NCBI GenBank assembly: GCA_950068635.1
Contig: CATMIM010000006.1
Location: 1 to 11,827, forward strand
DNA length: 11,827 bases
DNA from: an uncultured Candidatus Poseidoniales archaeon
GTDB taxonomy: Archaea; Thermoplasmatota; Poseidoniia; Poseidoniales; Thalassarchaeaceae
Direction: 5' to 3'
The translations under genes and the position numbers were made by a program. This document shows, in pieces, positions 1 to 6,281 of the stretch (positions are counted from its first letter, which is position 1; each line of letters starts with the position of its first letter). Below the pieces are notes generated by a model. That model worked only from the letters and a program-made list of their open reading frames with translations, did not search any database and was not told the origin of the DNA.

Positions 1-9
1 TGAGCCTTG

Positions 10-55
10 AATCCTCGTGGATCTAAACCCCTGAGCTTCCGGACTCACGAGGATT
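10..55. repeat. Inverted repeat A, outer hairpin at the left edge
   Basis: ATCCTCGTG (11-19) is the exact reverse complement of CACGAGGAT (46-54), and A10/T55 adds one more pair. The arms are 26 nt apart. The right arm is shared with inverted repeat B, so the two hairpins cannot form together in one transcript. The sequence match is seen directly. Any role (3' end of a gene to the left, leader RNA or protein site) is inference, because the window starts here. Confidence 0.6.
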
Positions 56-68
56 TACCTCGTGAATC
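43..68. repeat. Inverted repeat B, short-loop hairpin
   Basis: TCACGAGG (45-52) pairs perfectly with CCTCGTGA (58-65) across a 5-nt ATTTA loop. After one mismatch (C44/A66), A43/T67 also pairs. It shares its left arm with inverted repeat A and its right end with inverted repeat C, so it competes with both. No oligo-T run follows, so it is not an obvious terminator. Confidence 0.6.
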
Positions 69-109
69 ATAGGGGTAGGCGGGGTAACCCTCTGCCCCTA
101 TGAGTCACG
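61..109. repeat. Inverted repeat C, long 15-bp stem
   Basis: Positions 61-75 (CGTGAATCATAGGGG) match the reverse complement of 95-109 (CCCCTATGAGTCACG) at 14 of 15 positions. The only mismatch is A66/G104. The 19-nt loop holds a further GGG (82-84) / CCC (88-90) pairing. This is the strongest dyad seen in the window and lies where no gene can be supported. It could be an RNA hairpin, a REP-like element or a large operator. Nothing in the sequence decides between these. Confidence 0.65.
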
Positions 110-133
110 GGTGAGTCAATGGGGTCTCAATGG
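101..133. repeat. Three imperfect 11-nt tandem units
   Basis: TGAGTCACGGG (101-111), TGAGTCAATGG (112-122) and GGTCTCAATGG (123-133) follow one another without a gap. The first two share TGAGTCA. The second and third share the direct repeat TCAATGGG (116-123 and 127-134). The 11-nt step is close to one DNA helical turn, so copies would lie on the same face of the helix, as in some multi-site operators; that reading is inference. The first unit overlaps the right arm of inverted repeat C. The rest of the stretch up to 240 shows no supportable gene, only a weak TTCCCG/CGGGAA dyad (172-177/195-200). Confidence 0.5.
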
Positions 134-240
134 GTTCCCACTCTCTGAATTGGAGGAACTCGCGGTCGAGATTCCCGAAGCACAGGATTGAGAACGGGAA
201 GTAGGCGCGGCCGACTCTGTCCTGATTGCCGTGACGAAGG

Positions 241-248
241 TTTGTAAT
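241..248 (+). promoter_or_regulatory. Possible TATA-like element before the GST-fold gene
   Basis: TTTGTAAT is an AT-rich octamer in GC-rich surroundings, centred about 27 nt before the ATG at 272. This is where a TATA box would sit for a leaderless transcript starting at that codon. However, a GGGGGAG purine run (259-265) also lies 6 nt before the same ATG, so the message may have a short leader instead. Confidence 0.25.
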
Positions 249-271
249 GGCGAAGGGTGGGGGAGCGAAAC

Positions 272-1009
272 ATGGCAGATGAGGGTGCGGGTGTGCAAGA
301 GGCGAAGGTGCCTGAGCGAGTGGTCGACGGGAAGCCGACTCTCTACTGTTTCGAGACCTGTCCGTTCTGCTGGAAGGTCCGTTCACTGCTCTCCTGGAAG
401 GGCGTCGATTTCTCGAAGGTCGAGGTCGATCCGATGAAGAAGAAGGAACTCAAATGGTCAGACTGGTCGGCGGTGCCGGTCTATGTCGAGGCCGACGGCA
501 CACAGGTCAACGACTCCAATCCCATCCTCCACTGGGTCAACTCCAACCACACGGGGGGAACACCCTTCCCACGGGCGGGCGAGGATGAGAGCCAAGACAA
601 GTGGATGGACTTCAGTGGTGATGTTCTCGGGAAGTCGATCGTTGCCGTCATCTACAGTTCATATGGTGACAGTCGCAAGGCGCTCGCCTACGTATCAGAG
701 GTTGAGTCGTTCAGCCGTTGGCAGGCGTTTCAGGCGAAATGGCTCGGCGGGTTCATCATGCGGATGGTCGGCAAGAGCCGAGCCAAGATGTTCGAACTTC
801 CTCCCGAAGAGAACCTCGAATTCCAACTAGATCACCTCTCAAGCGCGCTCGCAGGCGATTTCATGGGCGGCGAGGTGCCCAACGGGGCGGACTTCGCCAA
901 CTACGGGATTCTGCGAGCTATGCAGGGGCTGCGCGGCTTCCCCATCGTCGAGGCTCACGGCTCGATTGGACCGTGGTTCCAACGGATGAAGTCGACTTCT
1001 GGCGTCTGA
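272..1009 (+). CDS. Glutaredoxin/GST-fold protein, prostaglandin E synthase 2-like
   Basis: The 245-residue product has a thioredoxin-fold N-terminal half (about residues 20-95). It carries the dithiol motif CPFC (C30-C33) right after the first beta strand, and the cis-proline type element VPV (68-70). A helical GST-like C-terminal half follows (about 100-245), including GADFANYGILRAMQGL (205-220). This order and spacing fit the membrane-associated prostaglandin E synthase-2/glutaredoxin-like group. Residues before 20 are polar and no membrane anchor is seen, so it is probably a cytosolic thiol-disulfide or glutathione-type protein; the real substrate is unknown. ATG 272 is preferred over the in-frame GTG at 257 because GGGGGAG lies 6 nt upstream. 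The stop codon directly abuts the stop of the convergent membrane-protein gene. Family membership is well supported; substrate is not. Confidence 0.85.
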   Translation: MADEGAGVQEAKVPERVVDGKPTLYCFETCPFCWKVRSLLSWKGVDFSKVEVDPMKKKELKWSDWSAVPVYVEADGTQVNDSNPILHWVNSNHTGGTPFPRAGEDESQDKWMDFSGDVLGKSIVAVIYSSYGDSRKALAYVSEVESFSRWQAFQAKWLGGFIMRMVGKSRAKMFELPPEENLEFQLDHLSSALAGDFMGGEVPNGADFANYGILRAMQGLRGFPIVEAHGSIGPWFQRMKSTSGV

Positions 1010-1879
1010 TTAGTCGATGCGGGGCTTTGGCAGCGCGAAGGTCAGACCAAAGGCGACCAGTCCGAGGCAACAGGCGCTCATGTAGGCGCCTTGTGTGAAG
1101 AAGATGAGGATGGATGCGGTTCGGAGCATCCCGGGGTTACCTGAGCGTAGACCGAGGAAAGTAGCACCCATTCCAATCAGTGCGAGCCCGGAGAATCCGA
1201 CGCCGACCATGATGTAGACGCCCGCGGCGGACTCGTCGTAGAGCATCGTGTCCGTTTCCGCCTCCATTGGAACGTAGTTGATGTACGAGCCATCCTCGCT
1301 CTCTGCGGCGAAGGTGTCGTCGGAGGGGAAGATGAGCGTGAGCGTGGTGAAGCCGTACGGCTCGAAGGTGTATTTCGGCGGTGGGTTGAGCAGCACGAGA
1401 TGCTGCACCAGCTGCGCAGAGCCTTGACGTGAGTTGTTGGCGATCATCAGCACCTGGATGCCGGGATCGAGTCCCTCTATCCTGAACCGACCGTCGTCGT
1501 CGGTGACGTTCTCCTGCTCGCGAACGGTGTTGTTCTCCGACTTGACGGTCACCTTGACGGTGTAGTTCGCCGCCGGAGTCCCATCTTCCAGCAGCACCCT
1601 GCCGATGAGCACCGCTGTTCCCGGCGCCGCCAGTTCAGCGTCGCGATTGATGAACTTGCGATGATTGATGAGTCCGATGTCACCGTTCACGTAGTCGTAA
1701 CCGTTCCACAATCCGAGCAGCGCAGTGAGGACGAGCACCGCCGCCACCATGGTGACGCGCACGTGTCGCTTGCGCTCGGACGGGAGGATGATCCTCGCTC
1801 CCGATTCGGCGAACAGCGACTCATGCCCCGCTTCGGGCAGCCCCGCCAACTCCGGCGCGGGTGACTCCTCAGCGCTCAC
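1010..1879 (-). CDS. Membrane protein with carboxypeptidase-regulatory-like domain
   Basis: The 289-residue protein starts with a ~40-residue polar, presumably cytoplasmic segment ending in basic SERKRHVRV. A membrane span follows (about 42-61), then a beta-rich external part (about 88-210). Residues 90-150 read like a carboxypeptidase-regulatory/CnaB-type sandwich: a GRVLLEDGTPAANYTV strand pair, then TDDDGRFRIEGLDPG. Two more hydrophobic spans (about 219-244 and 254-282) close the protein. The predicted N-in topology and domain call are from pattern only. It starts with GTG 23 nt after the hflX stop on the same strand, so the two are probably co-transcribed. Such domains often carry binding or assembly roles at the cell surface; no enzyme motif is visible. 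Its stop codon touches the stop of the GST-fold gene. Exact role unknown. Confidence 0.8.
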   Translation of the reverse strand: MSAEESPAPELAGLPEAGHESLFAESGARIILPSERKRHVRVTMVAAVLVLTALLGLWNGYDYVNGDIGLINHRKFINRDAELAAPGTAVLIGRVLLEDGTPAANYTVKVTVKSENNTVREQENVTDDDGRFRIEGLDPGIQVLMIANNSRQGSAQLVQHLVLLNPPPKYTFEPYGFTTLTLIFPSDDTFAAESEDGSYINYVPMEAETDTMLYDESAAGVYIMVGVGFSGLALIGMGATFLGLRSGNPGMLRTASILIFFTQGAYMSACCLGLVAFGLTFALPKPRID

Positions 1880-1902
1880 GTCCGCCGCAGGTCAAGACTG
1901 CC

Positions 1903-3297
1903 TTATCCCTGTTCGCCGTCGTATACGGACTCGACCTGACGAGGGTGGGCGCGCTGCATCCGACCCAGGCTCGCTGCGTCTATCCAGCACTCCAACTCCA
2001 CGGCCTCGGCCCCGTCATTCACCTGTTCAGGGTGCTCCGTCGGCAGGCCCCGTTCGTACAGTTGCGCGATCAACGCCGCCAACGGGATATCTCCTTCCTC
2101 AGACGGCGGATGCAGACGCAGACGACGGGGGGCGCCATGGAGTCGGTTGAGGATCACCTGGCGCAGTTCGTCGAGCCCCTCGCCGGTCACAGTGGATGCG
2201 AGCAGCGCCTCGGGCATACCCAATTCGAGCACGCTCTCGCGGGCACGGGCGCGGGCGGCATCGTCGAGCAGGTCCACCTTGGTGAGCACCACCAGATGCG
2301 CTGGTCGCTCATCGATGTCCATCCGCTCGGCTAGTTCACGCTGGCAGGTCTCCAACCGGCGGCTGATCTCCACAGGCGAATCCGAAGCATCGGCGAGCAG
2401 CAGCAGCAGGTCGCACTCGAGGCTCTCCATCAGGGTGGCGCTGAAGGCGTCGAGCAGGTCTGATGGCAGTTGCTCGATGAACCCGATCGTGTCCACGAGC
2501 AGCAGGCGAGGGCTCGCCTGCATCCGTCCTACCGTGGTCTCCAACGTACTGAACAGCCGGTCCTCGACGAGCACCTGCTTCCCTGAGAGAGCAGCGAACA
2601 GGCTCGACTTGCCAGCGTTGGTGTAACCGGCGAGGCCAATCGTGAGCGCACCTGACTTCGCCCGCTGCCGGCGACGCTCCCTGCGGGCGGAGGCGTGGCG
2701 GCGCTGGCGCCTGCGCAGCGAGGTGATCTCGCGATTGACGGTCTCCAGCACCCCGCGCCATCCATGGCGCCCACCGGCACCATAGCCGAGCCGCTCGCCG
2801 GTGGTCACTCGCCGCACCAGTTCGCGCAGCACGAGGCGGTCGGCCGCCAAGCGAGCGATGCGCACCTGTGTGCGCGCCTCGACGCTGGCGGCGTGCTTCG
2901 TGAACAGTTCGAGCAGCAGTCGCACTCGGTCCCACACCTCGACTGTCAGCACATCATGGATGTTCACCAACTGCCGCGGCAGCAGGGTGGCGTGCACGAG
3001 CACCAGATCCACGCCAGCCCAGGGATGATCCCCTCGACGAGAGGCGAGTTCGTCCCCGACACCCTCGAGACGGCCCCGTCCCATGTGCGTACGCGGGTCC
3101 GGAGAGCCGGACTGGCGCAGCACCTCCACCACCTCGATGCCGAGCGTGGCGGCGAGCGCCTCGAACTCCGCCGTGTCCGCATCACGTGTCAGCAGCACAG
3201 CTCGCCGATCGGCATGGCTGAGAGTGGTATCGTCCGACAACAGTCCACCGCTGCCCGCCAGCAACGGCACATCAGGAACCGGTTCCGCACCAGCCAT
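1903..3297 (-). CDS. hflX: HflX-type ribosome-associated GTPase
   Basis: The 464-residue protein has the HflX layout. An N-terminal HflX domain (about 30-160) contains RTHMGRGRLEGV (69-80), VHATLLPRQLVNI (101-113) and VWDRVRLLLELFTKHAASVEA (121-141, the family's 'DR..lil.iF..hA.t.ea' block). A long basic coiled-coil linker follows (about 183-214), then a TRAFAC GTPase domain with G1 GYTNAGKSS (224-232), G2 around FSTLETTVG (249-257), G3 DTIGFI (269-274) and G4 TKVD (339-342). In studied homologues HflX binds the large ribosomal subunit and splits or rescues stalled ribosomes. The usual GPGE-like glycine-rich segment before the coiled coil is changed to GYGAGGRHGWRG (171-182). ATG 3297 has no Shine-Dalgarno sequence but has an AT-rich octamer ~25 nt upstream, suggesting a leaderless message. 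It is followed by the membrane-protein gene 23 nt downstream. Confidence 0.95.
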   Translation of the reverse strand: MAGAEPVPDVPLLAGSGGLLSDDTTLSHADRRAVLLTRDADTAEFEALAATLGIEVVEVLRQSGSPDPRTHMGRGRLEGVGDELASRRGDHPWAGVDLVLVHATLLPRQLVNIHDVLTVEVWDRVRLLLELFTKHAASVEARTQVRIARLAADRLVLRELVRRVTTGERLGYGAGGRHGWRGVLETVNREITSLRRRQRRHASARRERRRQRAKSGALTIGLAGYTNAGKSSLFAALSGKQVLVEDRLFSTLETTVGRMQASPRLLLVDTIGFIEQLPSDLLDAFSATLMESLECDLLLLLADASDSPVEISRRLETCQRELAERMDIDERPAHLVVLTKVDLLDDAARARARESVLELGMPEALLASTVTGEGLDELRQVILNRLHGAPRRLRLHPPSEEGDIPLAALIAQLYERGLPTEHPEQVNDGAEAVELECWIDAASLGRMQRAHPRQVESVYDGEQG

Positions 3298-3318
3298 GCA
3301 CTTGGTGGGAGGTGCTAC

Positions 3319-3326
3319 TCACATTT
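3319..3326 (-). promoter_or_regulatory. Possible TATA-like element for hflX
   Basis: On the minus strand this reads AAATGTGA, centred about 25 nt before the hflX ATG, with no Shine-Dalgarno sequence between. The position fits an archaeal TATA box of a leaderless transcript. It lies in the 105-nt region shared with the divergent Pcc1 gene; no comparable AT-rich box is evident for the Pcc1 side. Confidence 0.3.
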
Positions 3327-3402
3327 GGCGTCAGCCCTACCATAGAGAACGTGCACACCGATGCATTCCTGTCTGAACACCTTCTCCGAAGGGGGGAGTC
3401 CG

Positions 3403-3654
3403 ATGAGCGGGGAGTTCAGCGCCACACTGGAGATCGCGGGGGAGGCAGACCACCTCGGCGCGCTGCTCGGCGCCATCGCACCGGATGATCCGGACTCCTT
3501 CAGCGGGAGCATCGAGGACGAGGTGGGCGGTGGCGCGCTGCTGGTCATCGAGGTGCACGCCCCCAACATGAGGACGCTCAGAGCCACTTTGGACGACCTG
3601 CTCGCCTGCCTCGCGGCGGCCGAAGCGGGGCTCACAGCGGCGACGGGTGAATGA
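3403..3654 (+). CDS. pcc1: KEOPS complex subunit Pcc1
   Basis: The 83-residue protein fits the small CTAG/Pcc1 family. It has an N-terminal beta strand (MSGEFSATLEIAGE), a short helix (about 16-25), a second strand pair (GALLVIEVHAPNM, 44-56) and the family's C-terminal helix beginning with MRTLRATLDDLLACLAAAE (56-74). Pcc1 is the dimerisation subunit of KEOPS, which with Kae1 and Bud32 makes t6A at position 37 of ANN-decoding tRNAs; those partners are not in this window. An in-frame ATG at 3361 would add 14 residues, but ATG 3403 is chosen because GGGGGGAG (3391-3398) ends 4 nt before it and the family starts here. A small hairpin (3380-3384/3388-3392) reaches into that purine run. Its TGA overlaps the ATG of the nadC frame (ATGA, 3651-3654), pointing to translational coupling. 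Confidence 0.85.
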   Translation: MSGEFSATLEIAGEADHLGALLGAIAPDDPDSFSGSIEDEVGGGALLVIEVHAPNMRTLRATLDDLLACLAAAEAGLTAATGE

Positions 3655-4760
3655 GCGCGGCCATGAAACGCCCCGCTGGGACGCAGGGCGTCATTCAGGG
3701 CCGATGTGTGCCGCCGCACCCTTCAAGCGAGGTCGTCCGGTGCGCCATCTGCATGACCGAGGTGGAGGAGAGCGCTGAGGAGGACCCTGAAGGCGAGTCG
3801 GATGAGGAGCCGACAGTGCAGCATCCACTGCTCCCGCATGACCGCAGCGCCTTGCTATGGCAGGAACACCGGCCCACTGAACGCCTACGCGCATCCATCC
3901 GGCGCTGGGTCACGGCCCTGATGCACGACGAAGGCATCACAGGAGCGCTGCCACGCACCGAAGAGACCGCCAACGCCAAGGTCATCTCGCGCGGTTCCGG
4001 TCGTCTGGCGGGCATAACCGCGGCCAATCAGCTGCTGCTCGACTGGCTTCCCGGGGCTGACTGGTCCTGGGCGGTCGCCGACGGACAGGACATCCACGAG
4101 GGGGACATCCTGCTGGAGATCGAGGCCGACCGCACCCAACTGCTCTCCACCGAGCGCATCCTGCTCAACATCGTCGGTCGGCTTTCGGGAATCACCACCA
4201 ACACGAGGAAGTGGTCGAGCCGCGCGCACCCGATGCGCGTGGCGGCGACGCGAAAGGTGCACTGGGGGCTGCTCGACAAATGGGCGGTTCATCTCGGGGG
4301 AGGGATGACGCACAGGTTGACCCGGGCGGACGCACGCATGCTCAAGGAGAATGACCTCGCCAGCCTTGCACTCACGGATGAACGGCTTCCGCACACCGTG
4401 AGCAGGGTGCTCAAGGAACTCGACCTGGAAGAGTGTGGGGCGTTCGTCGAGATCGAGGTGCGCACCATCGACGAGGCGATCGCGGCAGCGGAGGCGTGGT
4501 CTGACAGGATGCAGGACATCGAAGACGCACAGCGATTGACGCTGATGCTGGACAACATGGATGAGGGCAAGGCGCGTCAGGTGATGCTCGATCTCGAGAC
4601 ACGCAAATTCCGAAGTATGATCGTGGTGGAGGCGAGCGGTGGCATCGGCTACGATGACCTGCAGACCTGGAAGGAGGTCAGAGTCGACGTCGTCTCGACC
4701 AGCGGGCTGCATCGCGGGGCGAAACCGCTCGACCTGTCGATGCTGTTCGAAGGGAGTTGA
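3651..4760 (+). CDS. nadC: Quinolinate phosphoribosyltransferase (NadC) with long N-terminal extension
   Basis: The enzyme makes nicotinate mononucleotide from quinolinate and PRPP, releasing CO2, in de novo NAD synthesis. The catalytic core fills about residues 80-369. GDILLEIEAD (151-160) and LSTERILLNIVGRLSGI (165-181) match the family. Binding and catalytic positions are present: R177, R201-K202 of the TRK motif, H221-R222, K232, the acidic pair in VEIEV (266-270) and D301. The loop after TRK is unusual: VHWGLLDKWAV replaces the common TTPGLRLLEKYAV, so it is two residues shorter, and LKEND replaces IKDNH. At 369 residues it is about 85 longer than usual. The extra N-terminus holds C19, C31 and C34 and an acidic stretch (37-53). 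Possible starts are ATG 3651 (overlaps the Pcc1 stop), 3663 and 3753; none has a clear Shine-Dalgarno sequence. Function is well supported; the start is uncertain. Confidence 0.88.
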   Translation: MSAAMKRPAGTQGVIQGRCVPPHPSSEVVRCAICMTEVEESAEEDPEGESDEEPTVQHPLLPHDRSALLWQEHRPTERLRASIRRWVTALMHDEGITGALPRTEETANAKVISRGSGRLAGITAANQLLLDWLPGADWSWAVADGQDIHEGDILLEIEADRTQLLSTERILLNIVGRLSGITTNTRKWSSRAHPMRVAATRKVHWGLLDKWAVHLGGGMTHRLTRADARMLKENDLASLALTDERLPHTVSRVLKELDLEECGAFVEIEVRTIDEAIAAAEAWSDRMQDIEDAQRLTLMLDNMDEGKARQVMLDLETRKFRSMIVVEASGGIGYDDLQTWKEVRVDVVSTSGLHRGAKPLDLSMLFEGS

Positions 4761-4778
4761 GGCAGGCAGGTGGCTTTG

Positions 4779-5573
4779 ATGGCCGATGAAATCCCTGAGA
4801 GCCATCCGAGATATCGTTCGCTGCTGGCGCGCAGGCTGCTGACCGAGGCTGCAGCGGACGGGCTGCTGGCTGAATCCGCGCTCATCGCCCACGGGCGAGG
4901 AGAGGCGTTCGACTATCTGCTGGGCGAGCGCACGACCTCTTCGGCGCACCAAGCCATCGGCGAAGCGGCGGCGCGGCTGCTCTCCGCCGGATCTCCGGTG
5001 CTGTCGGTAAACGGCAACACGGTAGCCCTGGCCGCTGATCAGATGCTCGGCTGCGCCGCAGTGCTCGGTTGTCCCATCGAGGTGAACATCTACTATCGCA
5101 CTCCGGAGAGGATGTCTGCATTGCTCGTGAGACTGGCGGAGCGAAAACTGGCCGTGATGCGAGCGGACCCCCCGGATGGCTGGGCCGAAGGGGGCGAGGC
5201 CTGGAAGGCGGCGGTGCTCGCGGTGCCGCTGCTCGGTGACGCCGCTGATGGGCACATCCCCGGACTCGAAGGGCCGCGGGCGGCGTGCAGCCGTGGCGGC
5301 ATCATGCAAGCGGACGTGGTATTCGTCCCATTGGAGGACGGGGACCGCTGCGAAGCGCTCATCGCGGCAGGTAAGCAAGTGCTCGTGGTCGACCTGAACC
5401 CGCTGTCGCGCACTGCCCGCGCAGCGACGGTGACCATCGTCGACGAGTTGACACGAGTGCTCGAGGATTTGCTGCCGCTGCTGTTGGCAGGGGCCGGTTC
5501 GCCTGACATGGAATGGGACAATGACGCCATTCTGCTGGATGCGCTGGACGAAATCCGCTCTGGAGCCGCATGA
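4779..5573 (+). CDS. 4-phosphopantoate--beta-alanine ligase (phosphopantothenate synthetase)
   Basis: The 264-residue protein matches the archaeal phosphopantothenate synthetase family (COG1701) from end to end. This enzyme joins 4-phosphopantoate and beta-alanine with ATP, the archaeal step toward CoA that replaces bacterial PanC/PanK order. Diagnostic blocks are IPESHPRYRSLLAR (5-18), LIAHGRGEAFDYLLGE (35-50), SVNGNTVAL (76-84), IEVNIYYRT (100-108), IPGLEGPR (160-167), ADVVFVPLEDGDRCEALI (178-195) and VDLNPLSRTARAATVTIVD (204-222). An extra stretch at about 127-158 (RADPPDGWAEGGEAWKAAV onward) appears family-atypical. ATG 4779 is chosen since AGGTGG lies 5 nt upstream; GTG 4770 would add three residues. 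It starts 18 nt after the nadC stop, so NAD and CoA synthesis genes are probably co-transcribed. Very secure family call. Confidence 0.95.
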   Translation: MADEIPESHPRYRSLLARRLLTEAAADGLLAESALIAHGRGEAFDYLLGERTTSSAHQAIGEAAARLLSAGSPVLSVNGNTVALAADQMLGCAAVLGCPIEVNIYYRTPERMSALLVRLAERKLAVMRADPPDGWAEGGEAWKAAVLAVPLLGDAADGHIPGLEGPRAACSRGGIMQADVVFVPLEDGDRCEALIAAGKQVLVVDLNPLSRTARAATVTIVDELTRVLEDLLPLLLAGAGSPDMEWDNDAILLDALDEIRSGAA

Positions 5574-5588
5574 CTCGGATGCCCGAGT
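5573..5588 (+). terminator. Hairpin at the end of the cofactor gene cluster, possible terminator
   Basis: ACTCGG (5573-5578) pairs with CCGAGT (5583-5588) across a 4-nt loop, starting on the last base of the ligase stop codon. A TTTTT run is 17 nt further on (5606-5610). Archaeal termination depends mainly on oligo-T, so this run could end some transcripts before the next gene, but five T is short and the hairpin may have no role. Confidence 0.25.
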
Positions 5589-5642
5589 AGACATCGGGGA
5601 GAACCTTTTTCAGGTCTCACGTAAAGAAATCAGTGAGTACTG

Positions 5643-6281
5643 ATGGCCGAGAAGCGCCGGGATACGTTGGAAGGCGGCGGTTTCTTCGGAGCGTCACAGA
5701 AGTCGTTCGACCTTGAAAAGACGGACGAGCCGATACGGAGACGCAAGCGAGGAGGGCGCGCAAGAGCAACACCAGTGCAACAACAGTCGCCCGATTCAAC
5801 GCAGCCGGCGCAGCGCCGAAGCGTGCTCGACCATGACGCCATTCCGGTGCAGGATTCGATCACCACCTGCCCCGGTTGTGGCAACGATATCTCCGAAGGC
5901 GACTTCGTCGAGGCCATCGTCTCGTTCGTCACCGGCGCGGCCGACTACCTCGCCGGGGACCCGATCCGCTCGCAGGCGGTGCAGGCGCTCAGGCAGCAGG
6001 CCAAGCGAATGGATCTGCCAGAACCGTACGATGACTGGTTGCTCGAAGTGTGCTCCCGGCTCGAGGCGCAGGTGACCCGCTACGCAGAGGCGCAGCAAGG
6101 CGTGCTCGCCGCGGAGATAGAGGAACGGATGAGAGCCGAGTTGATGGGTGAGCTCTACAGCCAGATCCGCGCGGAGATCGAAGTGCACGTCCGGCGTGAG
6201 GTGGAAGCCGAACTGTGGGAGGAATTCCAGCGCACCTATCAGGAACAGCAGGGAACCGAGCCTGATTCCGATCAGGAGTAG
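5643..6281 (+). CDS. Unknown protein with single CxxC and charged helical C-terminus
   Basis: I do not recognise this 212-residue protein. It has three parts. A disordered-looking basic and Gln/Ser-rich N-terminus (1-60, with IRRRKRGGRARA at 31-42) comes first. A short TTCPGCGND knuckle (74-82) follows; its one CxxC would need another protein or a second copy to bind zinc fully. A mainly helical part (85-204) ends in a strongly charged, likely coiled-coil stretch from about 137 to 202 (VTRYAEAQQ through RTYQEQQ). The composition suggests a nucleic-acid or assembly role, but nothing proves it. It begins 69 nt after the ligase stop, without a good Shine-Dalgarno sequence, so it may or may not belong to that operon. 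Its last 10 nt overlap the end of the convergent dehydrogenase gene. Confidence 0.7.
   Translation: MAEKRRDTLEGGGFFGASQKSFDLEKTDEPIRRRKRGGRARATPVQQQSPDSTQPAQRRSVLDHDAIPVQDSITTCPGCGNDISEGDFVEAIVSFVTGAADYLAGDPIRSQAVQALRQQAKRMDLPEPYDDWLLEVCSRLEAQVTRYAEAQQGVLAAEIEERMRAELMGELYSQIRAEIEVHVRREVEAELWEEFQRTYQEQQGTEPDSDQE

Noticed and set aside
1-20. 3' end of a tRNA (CCTTGAATCC resembles a T-arm)
   Set aside because: Only a few bases match, the rest would lie outside the window, and no acceptor stem or CCA can be tested.
1-134. CRISPR array
   Set aside because: The repeated units alternate in orientation, are short and imperfect, and the spacing is not uniform.
105-386. Minus-strand open frame in the left non-coding region
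   Set aside because: It overlaps the start of the GST-fold gene, its product is Pro/His/Arg-rich with no fold-like pattern, and no start signal is seen.
1861-3345. Plus-strand open frames opposite hflX (1861-2334, 2147-2626, 2695-3345)
   Set aside because: The minus-strand HflX reading has all GTPase motifs in order; the plus-strand products are low-complexity Ser/Arg/Gln-rich shadows.
3885-5594. Very long open frame on the minus strand (569 codons) opposite nadC and the ligase
   Set aside because: It lies opposite two genes with unmistakable family motifs, its product is His/Arg/Gln-rich with no recognisable domain, and long antisense frames are common in GC-rich DNA.
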